From a virus: 54,958 nucleotides of DNA. The stretch is from positions 1 to 54,958 of the IMG/VR virus record IMGVR_UViG_3300021478_000034; one strand, written 5' to 3'. A program made the position numbers and the translations under genes. The notes below the pieces were generated by a model. That model did no database searches, was not told the origin of the DNA, and saw nothing but the letters and a program-made list of their open reading frames with translations. Shown in pieces: positions 11,787 to 19,497 of the stretch (position 1 is the first letter of the stretch; the number at the start of each line of letters is the position of its first letter).

Positions 11787-11980
11787 TGACGCGAATTCCA
11801 GTAATCTATGATGAGGGTTCTTTTGCGACTCTGGTCAGGGCTGTTTGGACGCGCGAGGCGGTTATATATGGAGGAGAATGCTCACATGGAGCAGACGGTC
11901 CAGACTGCTTTAGCTGTTCAGAGGCGACAGAGCGACTGGTAATCGGTGCAGCGATGCACTTGAATGTGAAAAGATCGTGA
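11786..11980 (+). CDS. small protein, unknown
   Basis: A 64-aa protein starting at an ATG that overlaps the kinase stop (TAATG) and ending in a GTGA overlap with the next gene. It contains CSHG and CFSC motifs that could bind a metal. Its place inside the RNA-repair operon suggests a helper role, but there is no direct evidence. Confidence 0.6.
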   Translation: MTRIPVIYDEGSFATLVRAVWTREAVIYGGECSHGADGPDCFSCSEATERLVIGAAMHLNVKRS

Positions 11981-12345
11981 GCCTAGAAGACATTCCTATT
12001 TGTGGCGCAAGTAAGGGCTCCCTGGTTTGCCTAAAGGAGCAGCATCGCGGTAGACATCTATTCAGACCAACTCCTCATGTGCCACCTCCTCGCTCTTGGT
12101 CTGGAATCGATTTTATTGAGATTGAAACAGGTCTCATTCGTAACCCAACTGCTAGAATTACTGTTGGGGATGTCGTTGGTGTCATCGGGAAACAGGGCGA
12201 CTGGCGTGTCATTAGAATAGAGCAGCATACGGAGTCTATGGTTATAAACGTGGAGGTAAAGGCTCCGAATACTGGCCACTCTCATGTGTATAGGGTTGAG
12301 GATATCCGTTACCGTAGACCAATAAAGGTGAAGCAATATGCCTGA
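11977..12345 (+). CDS. protein of unknown function
   Basis: A 122-aa protein starting at GTG 11977. The N-terminus has a small Cys/His run (CGASKGSLVC.KEQHRGRH) like a zinc-binding hook; the C-terminal half looks like a small beta-barrel (VGDVVGVIGKQGDWRVIRI). It overlaps both neighbours and so is part of the RNA-repair operon. Confidence 0.6.
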   Translation: MSLEDIPICGASKGSLVCLKEQHRGRHLFRPTPHVPPPRSWSGIDFIEIETGLIRNPTARITVGDVVGVIGKQGDWRVIRIEQHTESMVINVEVKAPNTGHSHVYRVEDIRYRRPIKVKQYA

Positions 12346-13021
12346 CAGGGACTATATATTCAAAGGAATCACTGGGTCTGTAGCTTACGGTTTAGATACC
12401 GAGGATAGCGATGTTGACCGGAAGGGTATATTCGTTTTCCGAACTGAAGAAATATTTGGGTTGAAGACACCCGATGAGACGGTGACTAGCAGCTCTCCTG
12501 ACTTTCAGGGCCACGAAATAGGTAAGTTCTTCAGACTGGCGCTTGGATGTAACCCTAACCTTATTGAGTTGATGTTCCTTCCTCAGAATTGTGTTGAGCT
12601 GGAGGATTCAGTTTTTACTTTCATCAGGGCAAATAGAACAAAGTTCTTATCAGAGGGAGCGGTCAGAGCTGCCTACGGCGGATATGCACGTCAGCAACTA
12701 TCTCGTATCGAGAGACGGATGTCTGTTGATGGTGAAACAGCTAGTGAGACAGATAAGCGGGTCAAGAAGCATGCCAGGCATTGTTTTCGACTATTTGATC
12801 AGGGGGCTCAGTTACTTCGCGACGGGGTTATGGATGTCCGTGTAACGAAGGAAAAGCGCGAGGAGCTTTTCGCCCTTGGTGACGTTCCTTTTCCTCGTCT
12901 ATCTGAAATGTTCTTGGAAAAGGATGCAGAGTTTAAGGCGATCCCGTCTAACCTACCCGATTCTCCTGATTCAGAATGGGTTAACGAACTCCTAGTCGAG
13001 ATTAGGAAGATGCGTGTCTGA
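12338..13021 (+). CDS. RlaP-like nucleotidyltransferase
   Basis: A 227-aa protein of the DNA-polymerase-beta nucleotidyltransferase superfamily. GSVAYGL (13-19) and SDVD (24-27) form the nucleotide-binding and metal-binding core, followed by KGIFVF and a helical C-terminal half. It resembles the RlaP/YcgL group, which is often found next to RNA ligases and end-healing enzymes. The neighbours here fit exactly, so a role in RNA repair, perhaps adding nucleotides to RNA ends, is likely though not proven. ATG 12338 overlaps the previous gene. Confidence 0.8.
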   Translation: MPDRDYIFKGITGSVAYGLDTEDSDVDRKGIFVFRTEEIFGLKTPDETVTSSSPDFQGHEIGKFFRLALGCNPNLIELMFLPQNCVELEDSVFTFIRANRTKFLSEGAVRAAYGGYARQQLSRIERRMSVDGETASETDKRVKKHARHCFRLFDQGAQLLRDGVMDVRVTKEKREELFALGDVPFPRLSEMFLEKDAEFKAIPSNLPDSPDSEWVNELLVEIRKMRV

Positions 13022-13460
13022 GCGCCCAGGTTGGGACGACTATTTCCTGGGCATAGCACACAGCGTCTCAGCTCGCGCCGATTGTACTAGACGCCGCGTA
13101 GGCGCCGTCTTAGTGAAGGACAATAGGATTGTAGCAACTGGGTACAATGGTGCTCCCGCTGGCGATTCTGGCTGCTTAGAAGGTGCATGCCCGCGTGGTC
13201 AGCTTTCATATGAAGAGCTACAAGAGCATTCCGACTATGAGCGCGGTCCTGGTAGGTGTATTTCAATCCATGCGGAAGTAAATACCCTTCTTTACTCATC
13301 ACTTGATGATAGACGAGGTGCGGTCCTGTATATAACTGACGCACCGTGTCCAGCGTGCATGAAGGTAATTCGCGGGAGTGGTGTCGCTCGTGCCCACTGG
13401 ACCGATGGCGGTAACTCGGCCGGTTGGGATCGTTCCACTGGAGAATTTTACTCCCAGTAA
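13014..13460 (+). CDS. dCMP deaminase
   Basis: A 148-aa zinc-dependent cytidine/deoxycytidylate deaminase that converts dCMP to dUMP for dTTP synthesis. HAE at 86-88 supplies the zinc His and catalytic Glu, and PCPAC at 111-115 the two Cys; GYNGAP (43-48) is the substrate loop typical of dCMP deaminases, and a further Cys/His set near 54-86 suggests the second zinc site of phage enzymes. It starts at GTG 13014, overlapping the upstream gene. It is the only nucleotide-metabolism gene in this part of the window. Confidence 0.9.
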   Translation: MSERPGWDDYFLGIAHSVSARADCTRRRVGAVLVKDNRIVATGYNGAPAGDSGCLEGACPRGQLSYEELQEHSDYERGPGRCISIHAEVNTLLYSSLDDRRGAVLYITDAPCPACMKVIRGSGVARAHWTDGGNSAGWDRSTGEFYSQ

Positions 13461-13467
13461 CGACAAA

Positions 13468-13486
13468 ACCCGCCATATAGGCGGGT
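13468..13486 (+). terminator. hairpin after the dCMP deaminase operon
   Basis: ACCCGCC pairs with GGCGGGT around ATATA. It is preceded by an A-run but followed by few Ts, so terminator strength is uncertain. The rest of the 216-base gap to 13676 holds a CGATAC/GTATCG hairpin (about 13605-13627) and a promoter box but no gene. Confidence 0.5.
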
Positions 13487-13665
13487 CTGCCGAGATTTTG
13501 GATCACCTCCCTAGTTGGGGGAAATACCTGGTGCCTTTCGATGTATGGACTCAAGGGTCCTATAGGCTGAGGGTATATTCACAAGCAACCTCCTTTAACT
13601 AGGGCGATACTGTCAACTACTGTATCGGGAATATGGCCAACCTATTCTAGCACAGGCTAAATGCC

Positions 13666-13671
13666 GATTTA
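13666..13671 (+). promoter_or_regulatory. leaderless -10 box
   Basis: TGCC-GATTTA, five bases, then ATG 13677. Confidence 0.5.
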
Positions 13672-13676
13672 TTAGC

Positions 13677-14030
13677 ATGGACCTGTTTACCTTCACTCAT
13701 TTCGAAGACCCGGTTGTGAAGGGTCGACCAAGATTTTCTAAATGGGGTGCTTATACCCCCAAGAAGACTCTTGATGCAGAGAAACGCCTAAGAGAGACGG
13801 CGATAGAAGCAGGTATACCAAAGTTTGAGGTCCCGGTCGAGATGTCCCTTATCTTCTACACGAAGACTAAGCGCCGATCGGATGCGAGTAACCTAGCTAA
13901 ACTGGTTGAGGATGCTCTTAATAACGTGGCCTATTCAGATGATTACCTTATTGAATCTCTTCATGTTCGCGTCTTCCGCGCACTATCGGGTGAAGTTCCC
14001 CGCAGTGAGGTAATGATAAAAGAATTGTGA
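13677..14030 (+). CDS. RusA-type Holliday junction resolvase
   Basis: A 117-aa endonuclease of the RusA family, which cuts branched DNA before packaging. The family pattern is present: KGRPRF near the N-terminus (15-20), TKRRSDASNLAKLVEDALN-type helix with D69, N72, K75 and D79, then the YSDD pair at 87-89 holding further acidic metal ligands. Length is typical. It starts without a ribosome-binding site directly after a GATTTA box. Its position just ahead of the terminase genes suits a role in clearing junctions during packaging. Confidence 0.88.
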   Translation: MDLFTFTHFEDPVVKGRPRFSKWGAYTPKKTLDAEKRLRETAIEAGIPKFEVPVEMSLIFYTKTKRRSDASNLAKLVEDALNNVAYSDDYLIESLHVRVFRALSGEVPRSEVMIKEL

Positions 14031-14067
14031 TGGCAGTTTTAGCATCTTAATTTGACAGGCGTTATAG

Positions 14068-14073
14068 TATAGT
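14068..14073 (+). promoter_or_regulatory. leaderless -10 box
   Basis: TATAGT, five bases, then ATG 14079. A TTGACA (14052-14057) lies upstream, but too close to act as its -35 box. Confidence 0.5.
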
Positions 14074-14078
14074 ACCAA

Positions 14079-14720
14079 ATGACTACGCCATCTATACCAC
14101 ATCCAATCCTTAAGCACCAGTCTGTTAAATTGGTGTCCGGAAAAGACACTGTTGTTCAAACTGACCTAGAAGCCGAATGGTTCAATGAAACACGCGATCT
14201 CTACTTAAAAGATCTAAAGTTTACTGAGCAAACGGACTTAGCTGACCTGGATAGAGTTCTAATTCAGGAGTTAATGGTATTCAGATGGACGCAGCAACTA
14301 TCTAAGGGCGAGGACTACGAGGGAGACCCTATAGATGCTAAGCAAATGGCTATGGATCTGAGAGGGTACTCGGATCAGATCTCTAAGCTAAAAGAAAACA
14401 TGGCTATCTCAAAGAAGCAGCGAGATTCTGCTGCAAACGATGGTAACTTCTCCGCATGGTTTCAGCAGACCAAGCAAAGGGCTATGAAGTTCGGAATCCA
14501 CAGGCAGCAACAGTTGAATCAGATGATTTCCTTAGGGAAAGAACTTTTCTATATCGTTGATACCTTCAAGAGATCGGATGAAGAAGAGCGCGTTAAGATG
14601 GGCTTTCCTACTGAGCACTCTATCTTTGAGTGGGTTGATGGAACCATGCGTCCCGAGTTTGATGCTCTCGATAAGTATTTCAGAGAACACGAACAAAAGC
14701 TCTGGGTTAGGGAGATGTAG
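14079..14720 (+). CDS. possible small terminase subunit
   Basis: A 213-aa, mostly helical, charged protein with no motif that I can name with certainty. The central part (KQMAMDLRGYSDQISKLKENM) looks like a coiled coil. Small terminase subunits of actinophages are often of this size, helical, and encoded just ahead of TerL, so this is a candidate. The downstream HTH protein competes for that role. It has a probable leaderless start and overlaps the next gene by one base. Confidence 0.5.
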   Translation: MTTPSIPHPILKHQSVKLVSGKDTVVQTDLEAEWFNETRDLYLKDLKFTEQTDLADLDRVLIQELMVFRWTQQLSKGEDYEGDPIDAKQMAMDLRGYSDQISKLKENMAISKKQRDSAANDGNFSAWFQQTKQRAMKFGIHRQQQLNQMISLGKELFYIVDTFKRSDEEERVKMGFPTEHSIFEWVDGTMRPEFDALDKYFREHEQKLWVREM

Positions 14721-15271
14721 TGGCTAAAGCAAATCTTGACGCAGCCAAAGAAGCCTATCCAAGTGTTGACTTGGATGTTGAGGGCTGGAGAATATTCTTC
14801 GGTACCCCCGAGGGTTTCTCGGCAATGGGTAGGATAATTGGTGATATCTACGATGAGCTTCTTGCTATAGAAGATAAAGAAAAGGGATTTCGAAGCTTAG
14901 GGCGCCGCCCTTCTAGGGTTGAGGTTCCTCTTGATGAGGTATTCGCAAAGGTGTTTGGGGTTCCGCAGAGTAACGAACCTTTCCGGATTGCTCTAGCAAG
15001 TCTCTTAGTGGGGAAGTCCCAGAGACAATTTGCTAGTCGTGTCCCCATGGACCAGTCAACCCTTTCCAGGCTTCTGTCTGGAGCTAAGGAGCCCTCCAGG
15101 GATGTAATGGAACTCATTGCTGCGGCAGCTCGGGTCGATCCAGCTTATTTTGTTGAGTGGCGCGCGGATTTCGTTTCAGGCTTAGTAAACGATTGCCTAC
15201 GTATGAGTCCAAACGTAGGAGTCAAGATTGTCAAGCACATAAGGTCAGCGAGGAAGCGAAATGAATCCTGA
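14720..15271 (+). CDS. helix-turn-helix DNA-binding protein
   Basis: A 183-aa protein starting at GTG 14720. Residues about 95-150 form a Cro/C1-type helix-turn-helix: GKSQRQFASRVPMDQSTLSR is the recognition unit, followed by LLSGAKEPSRDVMELIA. The N-terminal part is unassigned. It could be a transcription regulator or, given its place directly upstream of TerL, the DNA-recognising small terminase. It ends inside the next small gene. Confidence 0.7.
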   Translation: MAKANLDAAKEAYPSVDLDVEGWRIFFGTPEGFSAMGRIIGDIYDELLAIEDKEKGFRSLGRRPSRVEVPLDEVFAKVFGVPQSNEPFRIALASLLVGKSQRQFASRVPMDQSTLSRLLSGAKEPSRDVMELIAAAARVDPAYFVEWRADFVSGLVNDCLRMSPNVGVKIVKHIRSARKRNES

Positions 15272-15422
15272 CGGGTTAAATGAGGAACAGGTTCGTGAGC
15301 TTGCTGATTACTTCGGGTGTCTTTTAGCTGAGCATTCTATTATTGAGTCAACTCGTGCAGTTGAGCAGTTATGGCCTTTGGTTCTAGACGCTCCGGAGCC
15401 ATTCGGTCCATTGGTTCTGTAA
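15261..15422 (+). CDS. 53-aa protein between HTH gene and TerL
   Basis: A short open frame from ATG 15261 to TAA, overlapping the HTH gene by 11 bases and the TerL start by one (TAATG). It is acidic and helical (EEQVRELADYFGCLLAEH). The overlaps at both ends show it is a translated link in the operon. The function is unknown. Confidence 0.65.
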   Translation: MNPDGLNEEQVRELADYFGCLLAEHSIIESTRAVEQLWPLVLDAPEPFGPLVL

Positions 15423-17119
15423 TGGCTGTTATTACCTGTCCTGACGAGGAGGAGCTATACCTTCTTGCTATTCTTGAAGACCCAACAGGTCTTGATCTAG
15501 CTGAGTTGTTTTGGCAGGATCATGAGGCTGATGATGGCTGTTATAGAGCTTGGGACTACCAGTGGCCCTGGTATATGTGTCAAGACCAATTCCAGGTTGA
15601 CCAGGGTGGTCGATCAACGGGGAAAACCGTTGGTATCCAGATGAGGGCCTGCTCTTTTCCTTTTGTCTTCCCTGGCGGCGAGATGCTAGTTACGGCCCCA
15701 GAACTCAATCACCTTCAGCCTTTGACTGCCGCAATTGAGGGAAGGTTAATATCTTCTCGTCTCCTTAGAGAGATGCTACCCGATACGAAGGGTCGCGGTG
15801 TAATTCGTAATCCCCACTGGGAGATTAAGTTCAATAACGGAACTAGGATCATCAGTAGGCTTCCAGGACTTACGGGCAAGGGCGTTAAGGGCCAGCACGT
15901 GGTCAGGGTAGAGATGGATGAGGCACAGAACTATCCTAATCCAGGATGGGTTGAGATCATTCCTACACTAAAGCGCAATATACCAGGTAATGCATTCTAC
16001 GCCCATGGTGTACCCACTGGTGTGCGTGGACAGTACTACGAGGTTAGTCAGGATTCGTCCAACTGGACAGTTCATCGCCCTATGGGTTTCATGAGGCCAT
16101 CCTGGACACCGGAGGAGCGCGCAGATCTTGTCTCTCAGTACGGTGGTTCGAGACAGAACATCGACTACAAGAGAAACGTCTATGGCGACCACGGTGATAT
16201 GACTCACAGCGTCTTCGTTCTCTCTCGCTTAATTGCTTGCGTCGATATTGATGATGCCAGTTTCTACAACAACAATGTTTACACTCATATATCACTGATT
16301 TTCGAGTCAATTCCAAAGGGTCTATCTAACGAGGAGACCACTTTCTACCTCAAGGGGCTCATTGACCCCCCTGGGGAGCACAAGACCGGATGGTCCCAGA
16401 AGGTAACTAGAACTGAGGGGGGTAAATCATCCCAAGTCGAGATAGGGGCAACCAAGGGGTATTCTGCCTACTTCGGTGGCATGGACGTCGGTGTCACCAA
16501 CCACCCCAGCGAGATACTAATTTTTGGTCAGAGGGAAGACAACGATAAGGTCGATCTTCTTCTCAGGGTAAACATGCAACGAATAGATACAGATGACCAG
16601 AAGGTTGTAATTGAAAAGTGCTTCGAGTTCTATGGATCTAAACTAAAATGGTTCGCACTGGATAAGAGCGGTGTCGGGTTCCCTATTTGGAATGAGATAG
16701 CTAAGTATCCTGGTATTGGTTCAAGGATTATGGGTATCGGTTTCTCTGAGAAGCGTATTGTTGCTTTTGAAGACCGAGAAATGAAGCCGGGGGAAACCTG
16801 GGAAGATCTTGGAATCCAGCGAAGTGTTATCGAACAGGCAACTGACTGGTTAAGAAATAACTTGGTTGACTCGAAGCGCCTATTGCTTCCTAATGATAAC
16901 GAGTTGATTATGGAATTCCAGGGACAGTCTTACACCACAGTTAAGGATACTGGTGACCCATATGGTCGAAAGAGGATCTTCAGTGGTGGGAGTTTTCATA
17001 CACTGGACGCGGCGAAAATGTTTGCATGTTCCCTATTCTTACCTCCAATCGAAGAAAGGTTAGCAGCAGTTAAACCCGCTGAACCAATTCTGGACGTATT
17101 TATTGGTGGCATGATGTAA
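15422..17119 (+). CDS. terL: terminase large subunit
   Basis: A 565-aa ATP-driven DNA-packaging motor and nuclease. Walker A GGRSTGKT lies at 62-69, Walker B VRVEMDEAQ at 161-169, and the nuclease domain shows an acidic beta strand (GGMDVGVT) and further acidic positions near FALDKSG. I chose ATG 15422, which overlaps the previous stop; the open frame extends 17 codons upstream without a better start. It is followed by a 115-base untranslated gap, so a new transcription unit may begin there. Confidence 0.93.
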   Translation: MAVITCPDEEELYLLAILEDPTGLDLAELFWQDHEADDGCYRAWDYQWPWYMCQDQFQVDQGGRSTGKTVGIQMRACSFPFVFPGGEMLVTAPELNHLQPLTAAIEGRLISSRLLREMLPDTKGRGVIRNPHWEIKFNNGTRIISRLPGLTGKGVKGQHVVRVEMDEAQNYPNPGWVEIIPTLKRNIPGNAFYAHGVPTGVRGQYYEVSQDSSNWTVHRPMGFMRPSWTPEERADLVSQYGGSRQNIDYKRNVYGDHGDMTHSVFVLSRLIACVDIDDASFYNNNVYTHISLIFESIPKGLSNEETTFYLKGLIDPPGEHKTGWSQKVTRTEGGKSSQVEIGATKGYSAYFGGMDVGVTNHPSEILIFGQREDNDKVDLLLRVNMQRIDTDDQKVVIEKCFEFYGSKLKWFALDKSGVGFPIWNEIAKYPGIGSRIMGIGFSEKRIVAFEDREMKPGETWEDLGIQRSVIEQATDWLRNNLVDSKRLLLPNDNELIMEFQGQSYTTVKDTGDPYGRKRIFSGGSFHTLDAAKMFACSLFLPPIEERLAAVKPAEPILDVFIGGMM

Positions 17120-17234
17120 TGTCGTTTCCCCATATTTACGTCTATGTGAGATAATGATATCTGGCTTATTTTTGTCCAGAATCTTGGTTTTTGGTTTCAT
17201 TTTGCCGAACTTATAGATAGAGCGGAGGCTAGTA

Positions 17235-17630
17235 ATGGTAGTGTCAGTACTCGCAGAGGATAGAAGTGATCCAGATTCAATCGCCTATATCCCTGATTTA
17301 GTCCCAGACATTGCTTCAACGCTAGCTGAGGGTGAGCTTATAGATAAGCAGCACGTAGAGGAAGAGATTGATCTGATCCTTAGAACACTTCGCGAGATGT
17401 GGAATATGGAGCCGGATCAGGTTATGAGAATGTCCTCTGCTTTAAGTTCAAGGGCAACAGAATTAGCTGTTCATCTTCATCGTGCTGAGAACGCTAAAGG
17501 TCCAGGTAGGCTTCAGTGGAAGCAGATTAGGACCTTGCAGATCGGCCCCGTTATTGCGGAACTTGATCGTCAGTTCCGAGTGGCTAGTCGAATTGTTGAA
17601 TTGAGAAGGCAAGATCTTGCTAGCCTATAG
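17235..17630 (+). CDS. protein of unknown function (before portal)
   Basis: A 131-aa helical protein, acidic at the N-terminus and basic at the C-terminus, not recognised. ATG 17235 follows GGAGG at six-base spacing, and a TTATAGAT stretch about 20 bases upstream may be the -10 box. The position between TerL and portal suggests a packaging or portal-assembly partner. Confidence 0.65.
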   Translation: MVVSVLAEDRSDPDSIAYIPDLVPDIASTLAEGELIDKQHVEEEIDLILRTLREMWNMEPDQVMRMSSALSSRATELAVHLHRAENAKGPGRLQWKQIRTLQIGPVIAELDRQFRVASRIVELRRQDLASL

Positions 17631-17645
17631 AGTAGAGGTTCTTAG

Positions 17646-19496
17646 ATGGCTGTGATGGAAGTAGAGGCATCGTCTGAGATTTTTATAGCCGGTCAGCCTA
17701 TGCAGTTCATAAATGACTCAGGCTTACCGTCCTCACAGCTTATTGAGGACCCTGGTATGCGCGAACTAGCTAGTTCGCTTTCACACTGGGTTGATAATGC
17801 ACGTGCCGCTACTGGTAGAAACACCATGTTCGACCGAGGAGCGTTTACCCCCCCTAACAACTATTACGACGAAGTTCGCGCAGCTCGTCATGCCGTTCAA
17901 TATGACTCAATCGTTAGCGGTGTTGCTGAAATCACCGAAGCATTCGCATTCCAGGGGATCAAATGGGAGTCTCCGGATGCAGATGAGGCTGATGTATTCA
18001 ATCAACTAGCTATTGATCAGAACCTTGACTCTATTATTCGCAAGATGTGGAAAGAGGAGTTTACTGGATCTCAGGCTATTATGGCTAAGATCTGGGGATG
18101 GAGTGAGTACACCTCCCGCGTTCAGACTGAAAGCGGAAATAAGAACACAAAGAAGTACAAGATCTGGGCACCCCAGCAAATCCGTACACTGGATAGCTGC
18201 AAGGTTGTTCCAGTTGGCGTTGGCCCACTTGGTGGAGAGGCGCTTGCATGGCAAGCTACCCCCGGCGAGATTGGGCACTACACGTCAGCATTCTTGGGGG
18301 ATAAAATTGATCCACTGATGATCACCTATTTCCAAGGGCCTTATGAGCCAGGTTTTGAAGAGGCTTCTGAGCTTTCACGTCTAGGGGTAGTGACTAGTCG
18401 TCTTCTCGTTATGAATCCGGAGTGGGTTTTTCGGCATGTAGTTACTAAGCCAGATTACGAAAGATTCCCAGAGGTTCGCTTAAAGTCCATCTTTGCGCTA
18501 TTGGACCTAAAGCGCCAGTTGATGCAAGCCGATAGGGCTAGCCTTATTGGGGCGGCTAACTATATCCTTCACGTAAAGAAGGGTCTACCTAATGAGCCAG
18601 CACTTGCTCCCGAGATTCAGCACCTCCAGGACAGTTACAACTACATCGTTAAGATGCCTGTTATTATCTCAGACCATCGCCTGAATATTGAGATCATTTC
18701 CCCCAAGACGGACCTGACCCTAAATCCGGATAAGTACGAGATGCTCGACCAACGTATTCTCAACCGGCTTCTTGGGACACTTTCACCCGGTGGTAGAAAC
18801 TCTGGACGCAGCGAGAATCAGGACACATTGTCAGCGTCGGTTGCGCAGGTTATGGAGAACCGGCGCCACATGCTCAAGAGGACGATGGAGATTGAGGTTG
18901 CTCGCGCAATTATTAATCACCCCAAGAATAAGGGTATCTTCGAATATGAGCCGAATCTAGTTTATACACCTAGGCGCATTGCTCTTAACATGGATGCTGC
19001 GTATGCGCAGGCACTCCAGGCATTGAGAACCCAGCGTGAGATTTCAAGAGAGACAATTCTTGAGTTCTTTGGGTTGGATGAATCGGTCGAGGCGATGCGT
19101 CTTGAGATGGAAGCGAAGATGTATGACGACATCTTTAAGACTGAAATTCCATACTCAAAGGGTCAGCCAAGCCAGGATGTGGATGCAAACCTAGATAAGA
19201 AGGATGCACCTTCTGCGGTTACTGTTGCACCTGATGGGACACTCAAGGTGGCACCAGCCGCTCCATCAAAGACTGCAACTACAAAGGATGGCCCAAACAA
19301 GGGTGGGGCTGCTTCAACTCCCGCTTCCGGTCAACCGTCTAATGGTAAAGCAAAGACTGGACCGAACGGAACCCCAGAGTCGCCAAAGGTGTCTGGAGCC
19401 CGTGGTGGTCGCCCCGTTGGTGGAGGAACTTCACCGAAATCACCAGCGGCGACCGCAAAACCGAAGACGCCTAGAGGAAATCCGAGGAGTGGCTGA
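17646..19496 (+). CDS. portal protein
   Basis: A 616-aa portal, the dodecameric ring through which DNA enters and leaves the head. Length, position after TerL, and the helical/beta mix with PPNNYYDEV near the start and a long central helix region (KSIFALLDLKRQLMQADRAS) fit actinophage portals. The C-terminal 100 residues are low-complexity (Pro, Thr, Lys, Gly) and probably disordered inside the capsid. A GAGG site precedes ATG 17646. Confidence 0.85.
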   Translation: MAVMEVEASSEIFIAGQPMQFINDSGLPSSQLIEDPGMRELASSLSHWVDNARAATGRNTMFDRGAFTPPNNYYDEVRAARHAVQYDSIVSGVAEITEAFAFQGIKWESPDADEADVFNQLAIDQNLDSIIRKMWKEEFTGSQAIMAKIWGWSEYTSRVQTESGNKNTKKYKIWAPQQIRTLDSCKVVPVGVGPLGGEALAWQATPGEIGHYTSAFLGDKIDPLMITYFQGPYEPGFEEASELSRLGVVTSRLLVMNPEWVFRHVVTKPDYERFPEVRLKSIFALLDLKRQLMQADRASLIGAANYILHVKKGLPNEPALAPEIQHLQDSYNYIVKMPVIISDHRLNIEIISPKTDLTLNPDKYEMLDQRILNRLLGTLSPGGRNSGRSENQDTLSASVAQVMENRRHMLKRTMEIEVARAIINHPKNKGIFEYEPNLVYTPRRIALNMDAAYAQALQALRTQREISRETILEFFGLDESVEAMRLEMEAKMYDDIFKTEIPYSKGQPSQDVDANLDKKDAPSAVTVAPDGTLKVAPAAPSKTATTKDGPNKGGAASTPASGQPSNGKAKTGPNGTPESPKVSGARGGRPVGGGTSPKSPAATAKPKTPRGNPRSG

Positions 19497-19497
19497 T

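Noticed and set aside
13378-13602. 74-aa frame overlapping the dCMP deaminase end
   Set aside because: No start signal, overlaps a clear gene in another frame and runs through the hairpin region.
19204-19497. N-terminal extension of the capsid protease frame
   Set aside because: This part overlaps the end of the portal gene and has His/Leu/Arg-rich shadow composition. ATG 19498 right after the portal stop is the better start.
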